A stretch of 64,000 nt of DNA from Streptomyces liliifuscus (GTDB taxonomy: Bacteria; Actinomycetota; Actinomycetes; Streptomycetales; Streptomycetaceae): positions 9,734,001 to 9,798,000 of the forward strand of contig NZ_CP066831.1 of NCBI RefSeq assembly GCF_016598615.1. The letters run 5' to 3'. Shown here piece by piece: positions 32,263-40,728 of the stretch. Both the position numbers and the translations under genes were made by a program. Each line of letters opens with the position of its first letter. The first letter of the stretch is position 1. The notes beneath the pieces were generated by a model, which was given only the letters and a program-made list of their open reading frames with translations, did not search any database and had not been told where the DNA came from.

Positions 32263-33408
32263 CTACCGGCCTCCGAACAGATAGCCGCGGCGGCGCATCA
32301 GCGTGATGAACACCGGCACCCCGATCAGTGCGGTGATCACCCCGAGCGGTAGTTCCTCGGGTGCGAAGGCCGTACGGGCCACCAGGTCGACCCACACCAT
32401 GAAGCAGGCCCCGGCGAGTGGCGTGACCGCGAGCACCCGGCGATGCGTGGAGCCGACCAGGATCCGCACCACATGGGGCAGGACGAGACCGACGAAGGCG
32501 ATCGCGCCGCTGACCGCCACGATCAGCCCGGTGACGGCGGCGGTGAGCAGGAACAGCCCGCGCCGCAGCGCGTCCGCGTCCACGCCCAGGCTGGCCGCGG
32601 TCTCGTCGCCCAGCGCCAGCACGTCCAGCGACCGGCTCTGCCGCAGCAGCACCACGATCGCCACCAGAACCGCCGCCGTCACCAGCGGCAACGACTCCCA
32701 GGACGCCGCCCCGAGACTGCCCAGCAGCCAGAACAGCACGGTCCGTGCGGCCTGCCCGTTCGGCGAGAGGAAGACCAGGACACTCATGAGCGCCTGAAAG
32801 CCGTACGCCAGCGCCACTCCGGTGAGCACCAGCCGCAGCGGTGTCAGCCCCAGCGGGCCCCGGGCGGCCAGATACACCAGCAGCGTGGCGCCGAGCGCGC
32901 CCAGGAACGCGGCGGCCGACAAGGCGTAGACCCCGAGGCTCGCGAAGACCCCGAACACCACCACTGCGGTCGCCCCGACGGACGCGCCGGACGAGATGCC
33001 CAGCACGAACGGGTCCGCGAGCGCGTTGCGCACCAGAGCCTGGATGGCGACTCCGACGACGGCCAGCCCGGCTCCGACGACCGCGGCGAGCAGCACCCGC
33101 GGGGTGCGCACATGCCAGACGATGGAGTACCCGGTCACCTCGTCGGCCCCGATGCCGCCGCCCGTGACGGCCGCCGACAGGAAGTGCACGACATCGGCCG
33201 GCGGTACGACGGTCGGCCCCAGCGCGATACCGGCCAGGACCGAGACCACCAGCGTCACGGAGAGCACCACCAGCGCGGTCAGCAGCCTGCCGCGACCCGC
33301 ACCGCGATCGTCCGGCTCCCGACGCGGCTCCTCGGGACACGCCTCGTCCCGCGAGGGCGCGCCGGTGCCGGACTCGGCGGAGGGTGTCTCGGATACGGCT
33401 TCGGCCAT
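32263..33408 (-). CDS. FecCD-family ABC transporter permease
   Basis: Integral membrane permease of 381 residues with about ten helices after a 50-residue acidic N-terminus. Family landmarks are IVWHVRTPRVLLAAVVGAGLA, LADPFVLGISSGASVGA and GAIAFVGLVLPHVVR near the coupling helix. A single permease gene implies a homodimer, as in BtuC. ATG 33408 has AAGGGGA upstream; a 20-codon in-frame extension to 33468 is less convincing. Its stop abuts the ATPase start with no spacer. It lies 81 bp downstream of a methyltransferase gene in the same orientation. Confidence 0.9.
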   Translation of the reverse strand: MAEAVSETPSAESGTGAPSRDEACPEEPRREPDDRGAGRGRLLTALVVLSVTLVVSVLAGIALGPTVVPPADVVHFLSAAVTGGGIGADEVTGYSIVWHVRTPRVLLAAVVGAGLAVVGVAIQALVRNALADPFVLGISSGASVGATAVVVFGVFASLGVYALSAAAFLGALGATLLVYLAARGPLGLTPLRLVLTGVALAYGFQALMSVLVFLSPNGQAARTVLFWLLGSLGAASWESLPLVTAAVLVAIVVLLRQSRSLDVLALGDETAASLGVDADALRRGLFLLTAAVTGLIVAVSGAIAFVGLVLPHVVRILVGSTHRRVLAVTPLAGACFMVWVDLVARTAFAPEELPLGVITALIGVPVFITLMRRRGYLFGGR

Positions 33409-33489
33409 GAAGTCCCCTTGTCCGTACGGCAGTTCGGGTGCGGGTAGCCCCAAAAGCCGCCCGCTCAACAGTAGTCGGCCGCGACCGCC

Positions 33490-34257
33490 TCAGAGTTCCC
33501 GCGTATCGCGTGAGAGTTCGGGACGGGTCCCTCGCACGATGAGCCGCTTCGCGTGGTTGTCGTACGGGCCGCCGTCGAAGTCGCCGTAACAGCACACGTC
33601 GGTGAAGCCGGCCGCCTCGAAGAGCGCGCGCAACTCGGCCGCGCTGTAGAGGAAGGAGGTGATCGAGGCCTCCCGCGCGATCCCGTCGCGCACGAGCGTC
33701 CAGTCGGTGCGCAGCCGCGTCCAGCTGTCCAGGACGGTGTCGCGCTGGACCACGTACGCGCCGCCGTCGAGCTCGACGACCTGGGGCCGCCCGATCCAGC
33801 CCGCGAGGACCTCCTTGCCCATGACGTCGATGAGCAGCTGTCCACCCGGTACCAGCGATTGGTACGCGTTGCGCAGCACCCGCTCGTTGTCGTCCGGGGA
33901 GTCGAAGTAGCCGAACGACGTGAAGACGTTGAGCACCACGTCGTACGAGCCGGGCTCGACGTGCGTCAGCATGTCGGCCCGCATCAGCCGGACTTCGGCC
34001 CCGGCCTCCTCGCAGACGGCACCGGCCCGCTCCAGCATCACCGGGCTGAGGTCGACTCCTGTCACCACGTAGCCACGACGGGCCAGGGGCACCAGATACA
34101 CACCGGGTCCGCAGCACAGGTCCAGCACCCGGCTCCCGGGCGGGAACTCCAGCAGCGGCGACTTGGCGACGATGCCCTCCGTCTCCGTACGCCTGCGCCC
34201 GGAGAACATGGTCTCGGAGAAGTCCGACCAGAATCCGTCGTCCTCGTACCAGTGCAT
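33490..34257 (-). CDS. SAM-dependent methyltransferase, likely first gene of the metallophore locus
   Basis: Class I methyltransferase of 255 residues. It begins MHWYEDDGFWSDFSETMF, a start seen in a distinct small-molecule methyltransferase branch; motif I is VLDLCCGPGVYLVPLA and motif II GVDLSPVML. The segment VLNVFTSFGYFDSPDDN resembles motif IV plus substrate loop of N-methyltransferase-like proteins. ATG 34257 has GAGG 10 nt upstream. The 81-bp gap to the permease allows co-transcription, so methylation may be part of product synthesis; this link is weaker than the overlaps among the later genes. Confidence 0.82.
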   Translation of the reverse strand: MHWYEDDGFWSDFSETMFSGRRRTETEGIVAKSPLLEFPPGSRVLDLCCGPGVYLVPLARRGYVVTGVDLSPVMLERAGAVCEEAGAEVRLMRADMLTHVEPGSYDVVLNVFTSFGYFDSPDDNERVLRNAYQSLVPGGQLLIDVMGKEVLAGWIGRPQVVELDGGAYVVQRDTVLDSWTRLRTDWTLVRDGIAREASITSFLYSAAELRALFEAAGFTDVCCYGDFDGGPYDNHAKRLIVRGTRPELSRDTREL

Positions 34258-34457
34258 ACAGCTGCTACCTCGATCCAGGGCCGGACGAGCCGCACACCAC
34301 ACCGCAGTGCAACGGCCTCGTCGGTGCGGGGCTTGTTGTTGCAGTGGTCGGACGCGAAGGCCCTGGAGTTCCCGACGGTTGCCGGCGGATCGCGCGCCGC
34401 ACGCACTGGGCACTTCCGGGACACCCGGTCGTAAGGGGGAAGTGTCACGCTGCGGCG
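34258..34457. promoter_or_regulatory. Divergent promoter region upstream of the metallophore locus
   Basis: This 200-bp region must contain the promoter of the methyltransferase/importer operon and of the thioesterase-like gene. I looked for an iron box (TTAGGTTAGGCTCACCTAA type) and a Zur-type AT-rich palindrome and saw neither by eye. Confidence 0.35.
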
Positions 34458-34943
34458 ATGGACATGACGCCACTGGCACGCTCGCTGCTGGAACCGATAC
34501 CGGCGCATCGGACCGTGGGCGTCGAGGTGCTCCGGGCCGCCGACGGCACGGCCGAGATCGCGGCGGACACCCCCGAGGGACTGACGAACGTCATCGGCTC
34601 GCTGCACTCCAGCGGCCTCGTCGCCCTGGTGGACGCGGCCGGTCTTGGAGCGATCATCGCCGCCGCGGCGCGTCCCGAGGACTTTCAAGGTGTCGTGCCC
34701 TTGGGAGCGGCCGCCTCACTGGAGTTCCTCGCCCCGGCGCGCGGGCGGCTCGTGGCCACCTGCCGTCTCACCGACGAGGCTCGGCGCGTCCTGCGCCCGC
34801 TCCTGGACGGACAGGCAGACCGGGCCCGGTTCGCCACAAGCGCCGAAGTCACCGACGCCGAGGGGACATTGGTGTGCCGGGGCGCCTTCGACTGGAGTGT
34901 CCGGCGGACCGCGCCCCCGGCGACGCGACACCACCCGGAGTGA
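34458..34943 (+). CDS. Hotdog-fold thioesterase-like protein (DUF4442/YiiD C-terminal type)
   Basis: Cytoplasmic protein of 161 residues with a PaaI/YiiD-like hotdog pattern: GVEVLRAADGTAEIAADTPEGLTNVIGSLHSSGLVALVDAAGLGAII, followed by EFLAPARGRLVATCRLTD. Such proteins hydrolyse acyl-CoA or acyl-ACP thioesters or simply bind them. ATG 34458 is chosen by the domain start; ATG 34464 is an alternative and no strong ribosome site is seen. It is divergent from the methyltransferase and ends in a hairpin facing tctA. No link to its neighbours is evident. Confidence 0.72.
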   Translation: MDMTPLARSLLEPIPAHRTVGVEVLRAADGTAEIAADTPEGLTNVIGSLHSSGLVALVDAAGLGAIIAAAARPEDFQGVVPLGAAASLEFLAPARGRLVATCRLTDEARRVLRPLLDGQADRARFATSAEVTDAEGTLVCRGAFDWSVRRTAPPATRHHPE

Positions 34944-34953
34944 GGGATGGAGA

Positions 34954-34981
34954 TTCCCGGCGCCCCGAAGGGCACCGGGAA
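34954..34981. terminator. Strong bidirectional hairpin
   Basis: TTCCCGG (34954-34960) pairs with CCGGGAA (34975-34981), and inner GCCC/GGGC pair around a CGAA loop. It lies between the stops of the thioesterase-like gene and the convergent tctA-like gene. Confidence 0.8.
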
Positions 34982-34985
34982 CCGA

Positions 34986-36479
34986 TCAGGCCTCTGCCCG
35001 CTTGCGCATCACGAGCTTCTTGATGAGCGGCCAGGCCAGCAGCAGCACGATCACCACGTACACGGTCACCGCGAAGGGCGTGTTGACCAGTCCCGTGACG
35101 CTGCCGTCGCTGATCTGCAGGGCACGCCGGAGCTGCTGTTCGGCGTTCGGGCCCAGGATGACGCCGATGACGGCGGGCAGCACCGGCAGCCCGTAGCGCC
35201 GCATGCCGAAGCCGATCAGGCCGATGATCAGGAGGATCACCAGGTCGATGACCTCGCCGCCGACCGCGTACGCGCCGACCGCCGCGAAGAACATGATCCC
35301 CGCGTACAGGTACGGCCGCGGGATGCGCAGCAGCTTCGCCCACACCGGCGCGAGCGGCAGATTGAGCGCGAGCAGCAGCACCATGCCGACGAAGAGGGAG
35401 GCGATCAGGCCCCACACCAGGTCGGGTTCGCGCTCGAAGAGGAGCGGGCCCGGCTGGATGCCGTACTGCTGGAAGGCGGCCAGCATGACCGCCGCGACCG
35501 CCGTGGTCGGCAGGCCCAGGGTCAGCATGGACACCAGCGTGCCCGCCGCCGAGGCCGACGCGGCCGACTCCGGCCCCGCCACACCCTCGATCGCGCCCTT
35601 GCCGAACTCGTCCTTGTGCTTCGACAGGCGCTTCTCCGTCACGTACGACAGGAAGGTGGGGATCTCGGCGCCGCCCGCCGGGATCGCGCCGAACGGGAAT
35701 CCGATGAACGGTCCGCGCAGCCACGACTTCCAGGTCCGCCGCACATCGGCCCTGCCCAGCCACGGCCGGCCCACCGGGATCGGCTCGCCCGGACTGCGCC
35801 GCAGATGCGCCGCCACCCACAGGGCCTCGCCGATCGCGAAGAGACCCACCGCCACGATCACCACGTCGATGCCGTCGGCGAGTTGGAGCGAGCCGAAGGT
35901 CAGCCGCTGCTGCCCGGTCATCTGGTCGAGGCCGACCAGCCCGATGGTCAGTCCGATCAGCAGCGACGCGAGTCCCCGGATACGGGACGAGCCCAGCACG
36001 GACGTCACGGCGATGAACGCCAGCACCATGATGGCGAAGTAGTCCGGCGCACCGATGTCCACCGCCAGTTCGGCGACCGTCGGCGCGAGCATCACCAGCA
36101 GGATCGTGCCGATCAGGCCGCCCGCGAAGTGGCCGATGGCGGCGGCCGCGAGCGCCTGTGCGCCGCGCCCCGACTTGGCCATCGGGTTGCCCTCCATGGC
36201 CGCGACCACGGCCGCGCTCTCGCCCGGTGTGTTCAGCAGGATCGAGGTGGTCGAGCCGCCGAACATCGCGCCGTAGTAGATGCCGGCGAACATGATGAAC
36301 GCGCCGATCGGGTTGAGTCCGTACGTCACCGGCAGCAGCAGGGCGACCGCCATCGCGGGGCCGATACCGGGCAGCACACCGATCGCCGTGCCGAGCAGCA
36401 CGCCGATGGCGGCCCACAGCAGGTTGATCGGGGTGAGCGCCGTACCGAACCCGTCCATCAGGGAGTTGAGGGCGTCCAT
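34986..36479 (-). CDS. tctA: Tripartite tricarboxylate transporter, large permease TctA
   Basis: Large membrane subunit of 497 residues with about eleven to twelve helices. The TctA signature region GVLPGIGPAMAVALLLPVTYGL and GIYYGAMFGGSTTSILLNTPGE are near the N-terminus, and the inverted-repeat partner PAGGAEIPTFLSYVTEKRL lies in the middle. It forms the channel with TctB and receives citrate-like anions from the binding protein TctC. ATG 36479 lies 1 bp beyond the tctB stop. The order tctC-tctB-tctA on the minus strand is standard. A divergent CitA/CitB-like two-component system probably controls it. Confidence 0.92.
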   Translation of the reverse strand: MDALNSLMDGFGTALTPINLLWAAIGVLLGTAIGVLPGIGPAMAVALLLPVTYGLNPIGAFIMFAGIYYGAMFGGSTTSILLNTPGESAAVVAAMEGNPMAKSGRGAQALAAAAIGHFAGGLIGTILLVMLAPTVAELAVDIGAPDYFAIMVLAFIAVTSVLGSSRIRGLASLLIGLTIGLVGLDQMTGQQRLTFGSLQLADGIDVVIVAVGLFAIGEALWVAAHLRRSPGEPIPVGRPWLGRADVRRTWKSWLRGPFIGFPFGAIPAGGAEIPTFLSYVTEKRLSKHKDEFGKGAIEGVAGPESAASASAAGTLVSMLTLGLPTTAVAAVMLAAFQQYGIQPGPLLFEREPDLVWGLIASLFVGMVLLLALNLPLAPVWAKLLRIPRPYLYAGIMFFAAVGAYAVGGEVIDLVILLIIGLIGFGMRRYGLPVLPAVIGVILGPNAEQQLRRALQISDGSVTGLVNTPFAVTVYVVIVLLLAWPLIKKLVMRKRAEA

Positions 36480-36480
36480 G

Positions 36481-37023
36481 TCACAGCACTCCCATCAGCG
36501 GGCCGCCGGGCAGCGGTACCCCGAGCAGATTGTTGAAGATCACGTACGTGACGAGGGAGAGCACGGCCGCGATGAGCGGGTCCCGGTCGAAGCGCCGGCT
36601 GCCTAGCGCGAAGGCCGCTCCCCAGAAGAGGAGCGCGCCCGCGACGGGGAAACCGGCGGGCTCGATGAGGACGGCCGCGCCCAGGAACACCCCGGCGAGC
36701 AGCAACACCGTGCGCCAGTCGGCCGGTTCGGACAGATCGATGTCCTCACCGCCCTCGGCCTCGCCGCGGCCGCCGCGCAGTACGTCCACGGCGAGCAGGG
36801 CGGCGATGACGAGCAGCCCGATACCGACCACGATCGGCACGGTCTTCGGCCCGACGGGACCGCGCTGGGTGATCTCCACGTCCATGGTGAGCGCATCGCC
36901 CAGGACGAGTGCGCCGAGCGCCAACAGCAGGACGCAGACGCCCAGTTCGGAGTGGTCGCGCAGCCACGAGCGCCGTTCGTCCGCGGGTGGCGTCGGGGAG
37001 GCTTCGGTGGTCGGCGTCGTCAC
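36481..37023 (-). CDS. tctB: Tripartite tricarboxylate transporter, small permease TctB
   Basis: Small membrane subunit of 180 residues with four hydrophobic helices (LGVCVLLLALGALVLG at the N-terminus, then TVPIVVGIGLLVIAALLAV, a pair in the middle, and a last helix near LSLVTYVIFNNLLGVPLP). The sequence QRGPVGPKTVPIVVG is typical of TctB. ATG 37023 overlaps the tctC stop by 4 bp and the stop is directly followed by the tctA start. It is required with TctA for transport. Confidence 0.9.
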   Translation of the reverse strand: MTTPTTEASPTPPADERRSWLRDHSELGVCVLLLALGALVLGDALTMDVEITQRGPVGPKTVPIVVGIGLLVIAALLAVDVLRGGRGEAEGGEDIDLSEPADWRTVLLLAGVFLGAAVLIEPAGFPVAGALLFWGAAFALGSRRFDRDPLIAAVLSLVTYVIFNNLLGVPLPGGPLMGVL

Positions 37024-38006
37024 AGTCCCAGCTCCTTCAGTACCGAAACCACGCGCTTGTCCTGGGCGTCGAGGAAGTCACCGAACTTCTCGCCGGTGAG
37101 GAAGGCGTCGTCCCAGCCGTTCTGCTGCATCGACTTCTGCCACTCGGGCGAGTCGTGCAGCTCCTCGACGAGGCGTACGAGCTTGTCGCGCTCGGCGTCG
37201 GACAGGCCGGGCGGGGCCACGATGCCCCGCCAGTTGGTGAAGTCCACGTCGTAGCCGGACTCCTTGAGCGTGGGCGCCTGGGCGAGTTCGTCGACCCGCT
37301 CCGGTCCGGTGACCGCGAGAATCCGGAGCTCGCCCGCCTTGATCTGGTCGAGGTACTCACCGACACCGGACACCCCGAAGGCGACCTTGTTGCCGAGGAT
37401 CGAGGCGAGCAGCTCACCACCGCCGTCGAAGGGTATGTAGTTGACGTCCTTCGGGGCGATACTGGCTGCCTTCGCCATCAGCATGGGCGCGAGATGGTCG
37501 GGCCCGCCGGGCGAGGAACCGCCGCCCACCGGCAGCTTGCCCGGGTCCTTCTTCCAGGCGTCGACGAGCTGGTCGATCGTCTTGTACGGGGAGTCCTTGC
37601 CGACCACCACGACGTCCTGCTCCTCGGTGAGCCGGGCGATCGGGGTGGTGTCGGCGAGCGTCTTGGGCGCGTCGTTCGAGCGGACGGCGCCCACGACACC
37701 GAGGCCCATCGACATGGCGAGCTTGCCGTTGCCGTGCTCACTCACCAGCCGGCTCAGTCCGACGGTGCCGCCGGCGCCCGGCAGGTTGAACACCTCGATG
37801 TTGTGCGTGAGTTCGGCGTCCTCGGCGTTCTTCGCGGCCGTGCGGGCCGTGATGTCATAGCCGCCGCCGGGCGTGTTGGGGACCATGAAGCGCAGGCCCG
37901 GGATCTGCGTGCCCGTCGCGGAATCGCTGCCCGCCGTGAGCAACGGCGGGCCCACGAGCACGAGCACGGCGGCCCCGAACAGGGCGAGGAGGGTGCGCAG
38001 GCGCAC
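37020..38006 (-). CDS. tctC: Tripartite tricarboxylate transporter, extracytoplasmic binding protein TctC
   Basis: Extracytoplasmic solute-binding protein of 328 residues (Bug/TctC family). The N-terminal hydrophobic stretch LLALFGAAVLVLVGPPLL is a signal peptide or anchor without a lipobox cysteine. Family motifs are RFMVPNTPGGGYDITAR at the start of the mature protein, VFNLPGAGGTVGL, and GGSSPGGPDHLAPM. GTG 38006 is preferred with AGGTGG upstream; GTGs at 38015 and 38018 and an open frame to 38162 exist. Ligand is probably citrate or another di/tricarboxylate. Confidence 0.88.
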   Translation of the reverse strand: MRLRTLLALFGAAVLVLVGPPLLTAGSDSATGTQIPGLRFMVPNTPGGGYDITARTAAKNAEDAELTHNIEVFNLPGAGGTVGLSRLVSEHGNGKLAMSMGLGVVGAVRSNDAPKTLADTTPIARLTEEQDVVVVGKDSPYKTIDQLVDAWKKDPGKLPVGGGSSPGGPDHLAPMLMAKAASIAPKDVNYIPFDGGGELLASILGNKVAFGVSGVGEYLDQIKAGELRILAVTGPERVDELAQAPTLKESGYDVDFTNWRGIVAPPGLSDAERDKLVRLVEELHDSPEWQKSMQQNGWDDAFLTGEKFGDFLDAQDKRVVSVLKELGL

Positions 38007-38266
38007 GAATGCCACCACCTGTCGGTACGTCGATGAGGTCGGGGGAAGCCCTGTGGGGAGGGTGACGTGGGCCACATGTTGCCCGCACGTCGAACGTCTG
38101 TCTCTCTTCCGGAACCAACGGAGGTTGTGGTCTTTGCGGTCACCGGCGCCGGTCGCGTGCACGGATCGTACGGCGCCTCTCCCGTCCCGGCTCCCTGCTC
38201 ACCCCTTTTCCCGGCCACGGGAGGGGTCCATGATGGTGCGACCCCACAGACGAGCCGCCCAACGCA
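38007..38266. promoter_or_regulatory. Divergent promoter region between tctCBA and the sensor kinase
   Basis: This 260-bp region holds the divergent promoters. An inverted repeat GACGTG (38064-38069) / CACGTC (38086-38091), with GGC/GCC inside, is a candidate response-regulator or operator site; its significance is uncertain. No gene is visible. Confidence 0.4.
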
Positions 38267-39955
38267 GTGTCGGCCCGAGAGATTGAGTACGTCGTGGTCG
38301 CCACCTTCCGCCGTCAGACCCTCGCGGGCGAGATGCTGGTGCTCCAGCTCGCCATCGTCGTGGTGGTGCTGCTGGCCGTCGCCGCGGTCTCCCTCGCCCA
38401 GTCGGAGGCGACCTTCAACCGCGTGGAGGGCCGCCGCGTCGCCGCACTGGCCGAGCAGCTGGCCGCCAACCCCCTGGTCCGAAGCCAGCTCGTACGGCCC
38501 GCGCCGCTGGAGGCCCTCGCCCCGCTGGTGAATTCCACACAGACCCAGTCCGGGGTCACCTCCGTGACGGTGACCGACGCCGACGGCCGGATCGTCAGCT
38601 CCACGAACCCCACGGCGATCGGCGACCGGCTGGCCCTCGGCGAGGGCGCCGCCGAGGGCCGCGGCTGGTCCGGCCCGCTCACCCTGGACGGCAGCCGCCA
38701 GCTCGTGGCCCAGGTGCCGGTGCTCGGCGCCACTCAGCAGAATCTCGGTCAGTACCTGGGCACGGTGATGATCGGCGAGGCCGACCCTACCGTGTGGCAG
38801 CGCCTCAACGGCGCCTCCTCGTATCTGCTCGCCTACCTGGGCATCGCCAGCGGACTCGGCCTGGTGGGTTCCTGGCTGCTGGCCAGACGCGTCAAACGGC
38901 AGACCCTCGGCCTGGAACCCCGCGAGATCGCCGGACTGGCCGAACACCGCGAGGCGATGCTGTACGGGATCGCCGAGGGCGTGATCGCCCTGGACCCGCA
39001 GCACAGGCTCACCCTGGCCAACGACATGGGCCGCCGTCTGCTCGACCTGCCCGAGGACTGCGTGGGCCAGAGCCTGGCCGAGCTCGGCATCGAGGGAAGG
39101 CTGAGGGACGTCCTGGTGGGCGACCGCAAGGGCGCGCCCCACGAGCGCGACGAGGTCGTGATCCGGCACGGCCGGGTGCTGGTGATGAACCGGATGACCG
39201 TCACCAAGGACGGCCGCCTGCTCGGCTCGGTCACCACCCTGCGCGACCGCACCGAACTGGCCCGCCTGGAGCGGGAGATCGGCTCCTTCCGCAGCTCGTC
39301 CGAGCTGCTGCGCGCGCAGGCCCACGAGTTCGCCAACCAGCTGCACACCATCTCAGGGCTGATCGAGATCGGTGAGGAGGACGAAGTCGTGTGCTACATC
39401 CGCGCGTTGAACCAGCGCCGCCAGTCTTTGGACGTCACCCTCAGCCGCCGCGTCCGCGACACGGCCGTCGCCGCCCTGCTCATGGCGAAGGCGTCCCTGG
39501 CCGCCGAGCGGAAGGTGCGGCTGCGGATCTCCGACAGCACCGCTCTCGACCGGCTCGTACCGGAGGACGCCGGCGACGTGGCGACCGTGGTCGGCAACCT
39601 CGTCGACAACGCCGTGGACGCCGCGTCCGTCGCCGGGGTCGCGGGCGAGGCGGACGGCCACGAGGCCTGGGTCGAGGTCGAACTGCGGCAGGACGCCTCC
39701 AGCGTGGAGATCGTGGTCCGCGACTCCGGCCCCGGCGTCGCCCCGGAACTCGCCCGGGAGGTCTTCCTGCACGGCTTCACCACCAAGGCGGCCCAGGAGG
39801 GCGAGCGGGGCATCGGCCTGGCGCTCACCCGGCTGGTCTGCGAGCGTCACGGTGGTGAGATCTCGGTGACCAACACCCCCGAGGGGGCCATGTTCACCGC
39901 ACGCATGACCGTCAGCCACCTCACCGACGCGGTGGCGGAAGGAGCGGCCCGATGA
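38267..39955 (+). CDS. CitA/DcuS-type sensor histidine kinase
   Basis: Membrane sensor kinase of 562 residues. Helix 1 (about 23-44) and helix 2 (about 180-203) flank an extracytoplasmic PASC-like sensor domain that in this family binds citrate or C4-dicarboxylates. A cytoplasmic PAS domain follows (AMLYGIAEGVIALDPQHRLTLAN), then the phosphoacceptor region RAQAHEFANQLHTI with His in the HEFxNxLH motif, and the ATPase domain with N-box VVGNLVDNAVDAA and G-boxes RDSGPGV and GERGIGLAL. GTG 38267 is the only sensible start. Its stop overlaps the response-regulator ATG (ATGA). It probably senses the ligand carried by TctCBA. Confidence 0.9.
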   Translation: MSAREIEYVVVATFRRQTLAGEMLVLQLAIVVVVLLAVAAVSLAQSEATFNRVEGRRVAALAEQLAANPLVRSQLVRPAPLEALAPLVNSTQTQSGVTSVTVTDADGRIVSSTNPTAIGDRLALGEGAAEGRGWSGPLTLDGSRQLVAQVPVLGATQQNLGQYLGTVMIGEADPTVWQRLNGASSYLLAYLGIASGLGLVGSWLLARRVKRQTLGLEPREIAGLAEHREAMLYGIAEGVIALDPQHRLTLANDMGRRLLDLPEDCVGQSLAELGIEGRLRDVLVGDRKGAPHERDEVVIRHGRVLVMNRMTVTKDGRLLGSVTTLRDRTELARLEREIGSFRSSSELLRAQAHEFANQLHTISGLIEIGEEDEVVCYIRALNQRRQSLDVTLSRRVRDTAVAALLMAKASLAAERKVRLRISDSTALDRLVPEDAGDVATVVGNLVDNAVDAASVAGVAGEADGHEAWVEVELRQDASSVEIVVRDSGPGVAPELAREVFLHGFTTKAAQEGERGIGLALTRLVCERHGGEISVTNTPEGAMFTARMTVSHLTDAVAEGAAR

Positions 39956-40710
39956 AGGGGACGAAGGGGATGAAAGGCACGTCCGGCACGCCGGGCACGC
40001 CCCGTGGGCCGGGCACGTCCGTCGCGACCGACACGATCGACGTGCTCGTGGTCGACGACGACTTCATGGTGGCCCGCGTCCACCGCACCTTCGTCGAACG
40101 CGTCGAGCCGTTCCGGGTCGTCGGTGTCGCCAGCACCGGCGAGCAGGCGGCCCACGCCGTCGACGAACTGCACCCGGACCTCGTCCTGCTCGACCTCTAC
40201 CTGCCGGACGTCTTCGGTCTCGACGTCATCCCCCGGCTGCGCACCTCCGGCCACGACTGCGACGTCATGGTCATCAGCGCCGCCCGGGAGGCCGACACGG
40301 TCCGCGGCGCCGTCCGCCACGGCGTCGTCGACTACCTCCTCAAACCGTTCGAGTTCGAGGACCTGCGCGCCCGCCTGGAGCGCTACGCCGTCCAGCGGGG
40401 CCGCCTCCTCGCCACCGTCGTGCACGGCCAGGCCGACGTGGACCGCGTCCTGGCCGGATCCGCCGTGCCTGCGTCGACCCCCGGCACCCTCCCCAAGGGG
40501 ATGAGCGTCGAGACCGCCGAACTGATAGAACGCACCCTGCGTACCGCGGAGGGCACCCTCTCCGCCGCCGAGTGCGCCACCCTGGCCGGCATCTCCCGCG
40601 TCAGCGCCCGCCGCTACCTGGAACACTTCCACACCGTCGGCAGCGCGGACGTGACGCTGCGCTATGGGGCGGCGGGGCGGCCCGAGCGGCGGTATCGGTT
40701 CCAGGGGTAG
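39952..40710 (+). CDS. CitB/DcuR-type response regulator
   Basis: Response regulator of 252 residues. An unusual repetitive N-terminus (KGTKGMKGTSGTPGTP) precedes the receiver domain, which has acidic pocket VVDDDF, phosphoacceptor D81 (LVLLDLYLPDVFG) and conserved Lys in VVDYLLKPFEFEDL. The C-terminal helix-turn-helix (SAAECATLAGISRVSARRYLEHF) is of the CitB type. ATG 39952 overlaps the kinase stop by 4 bp; later in-frame starts such as ATG 39970 would remove the repeats. It probably activates the divergent tctCBA operon. Confidence 0.9.
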   Translation: MKGTKGMKGTSGTPGTPRGPGTSVATDTIDVLVVDDDFMVARVHRTFVERVEPFRVVGVASTGEQAAHAVDELHPDLVLLDLYLPDVFGLDVIPRLRTSGHDCDVMVISAAREADTVRGAVRHGVVDYLLKPFEFEDLRARLERYAVQRGRLLATVVHGQADVDRVLAGSAVPASTPGTLPKGMSVETAELIERTLRTAEGTLSAAECATLAGISRVSARRYLEHFHTVGSADVTLRYGAAGRPERRYRFQG

Positions 40711-40721
40711 CCGGTTCCGGC
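40710..40721. terminator. Small palindromic hairpin at convergent ends
   Basis: GCCGG-TT-CCGGC directly at the response-regulator stop, 8 bp from the end of the convergent DeoR gene. The stem is only 5 bp, so this is a weak candidate. Confidence 0.35.
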
Positions 40722-40728
40722 GTGTGCG

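Noticed and set aside
26567..34257. Simple vitamin B12 import operon
   Set aside because: The import genes alone would fit, but coupling with a PLP enzyme, an ATP-grasp ligase and an exporter argues for synthesis and export. Kept as the main alternative, since no metal or B12 regulatory element was seen.
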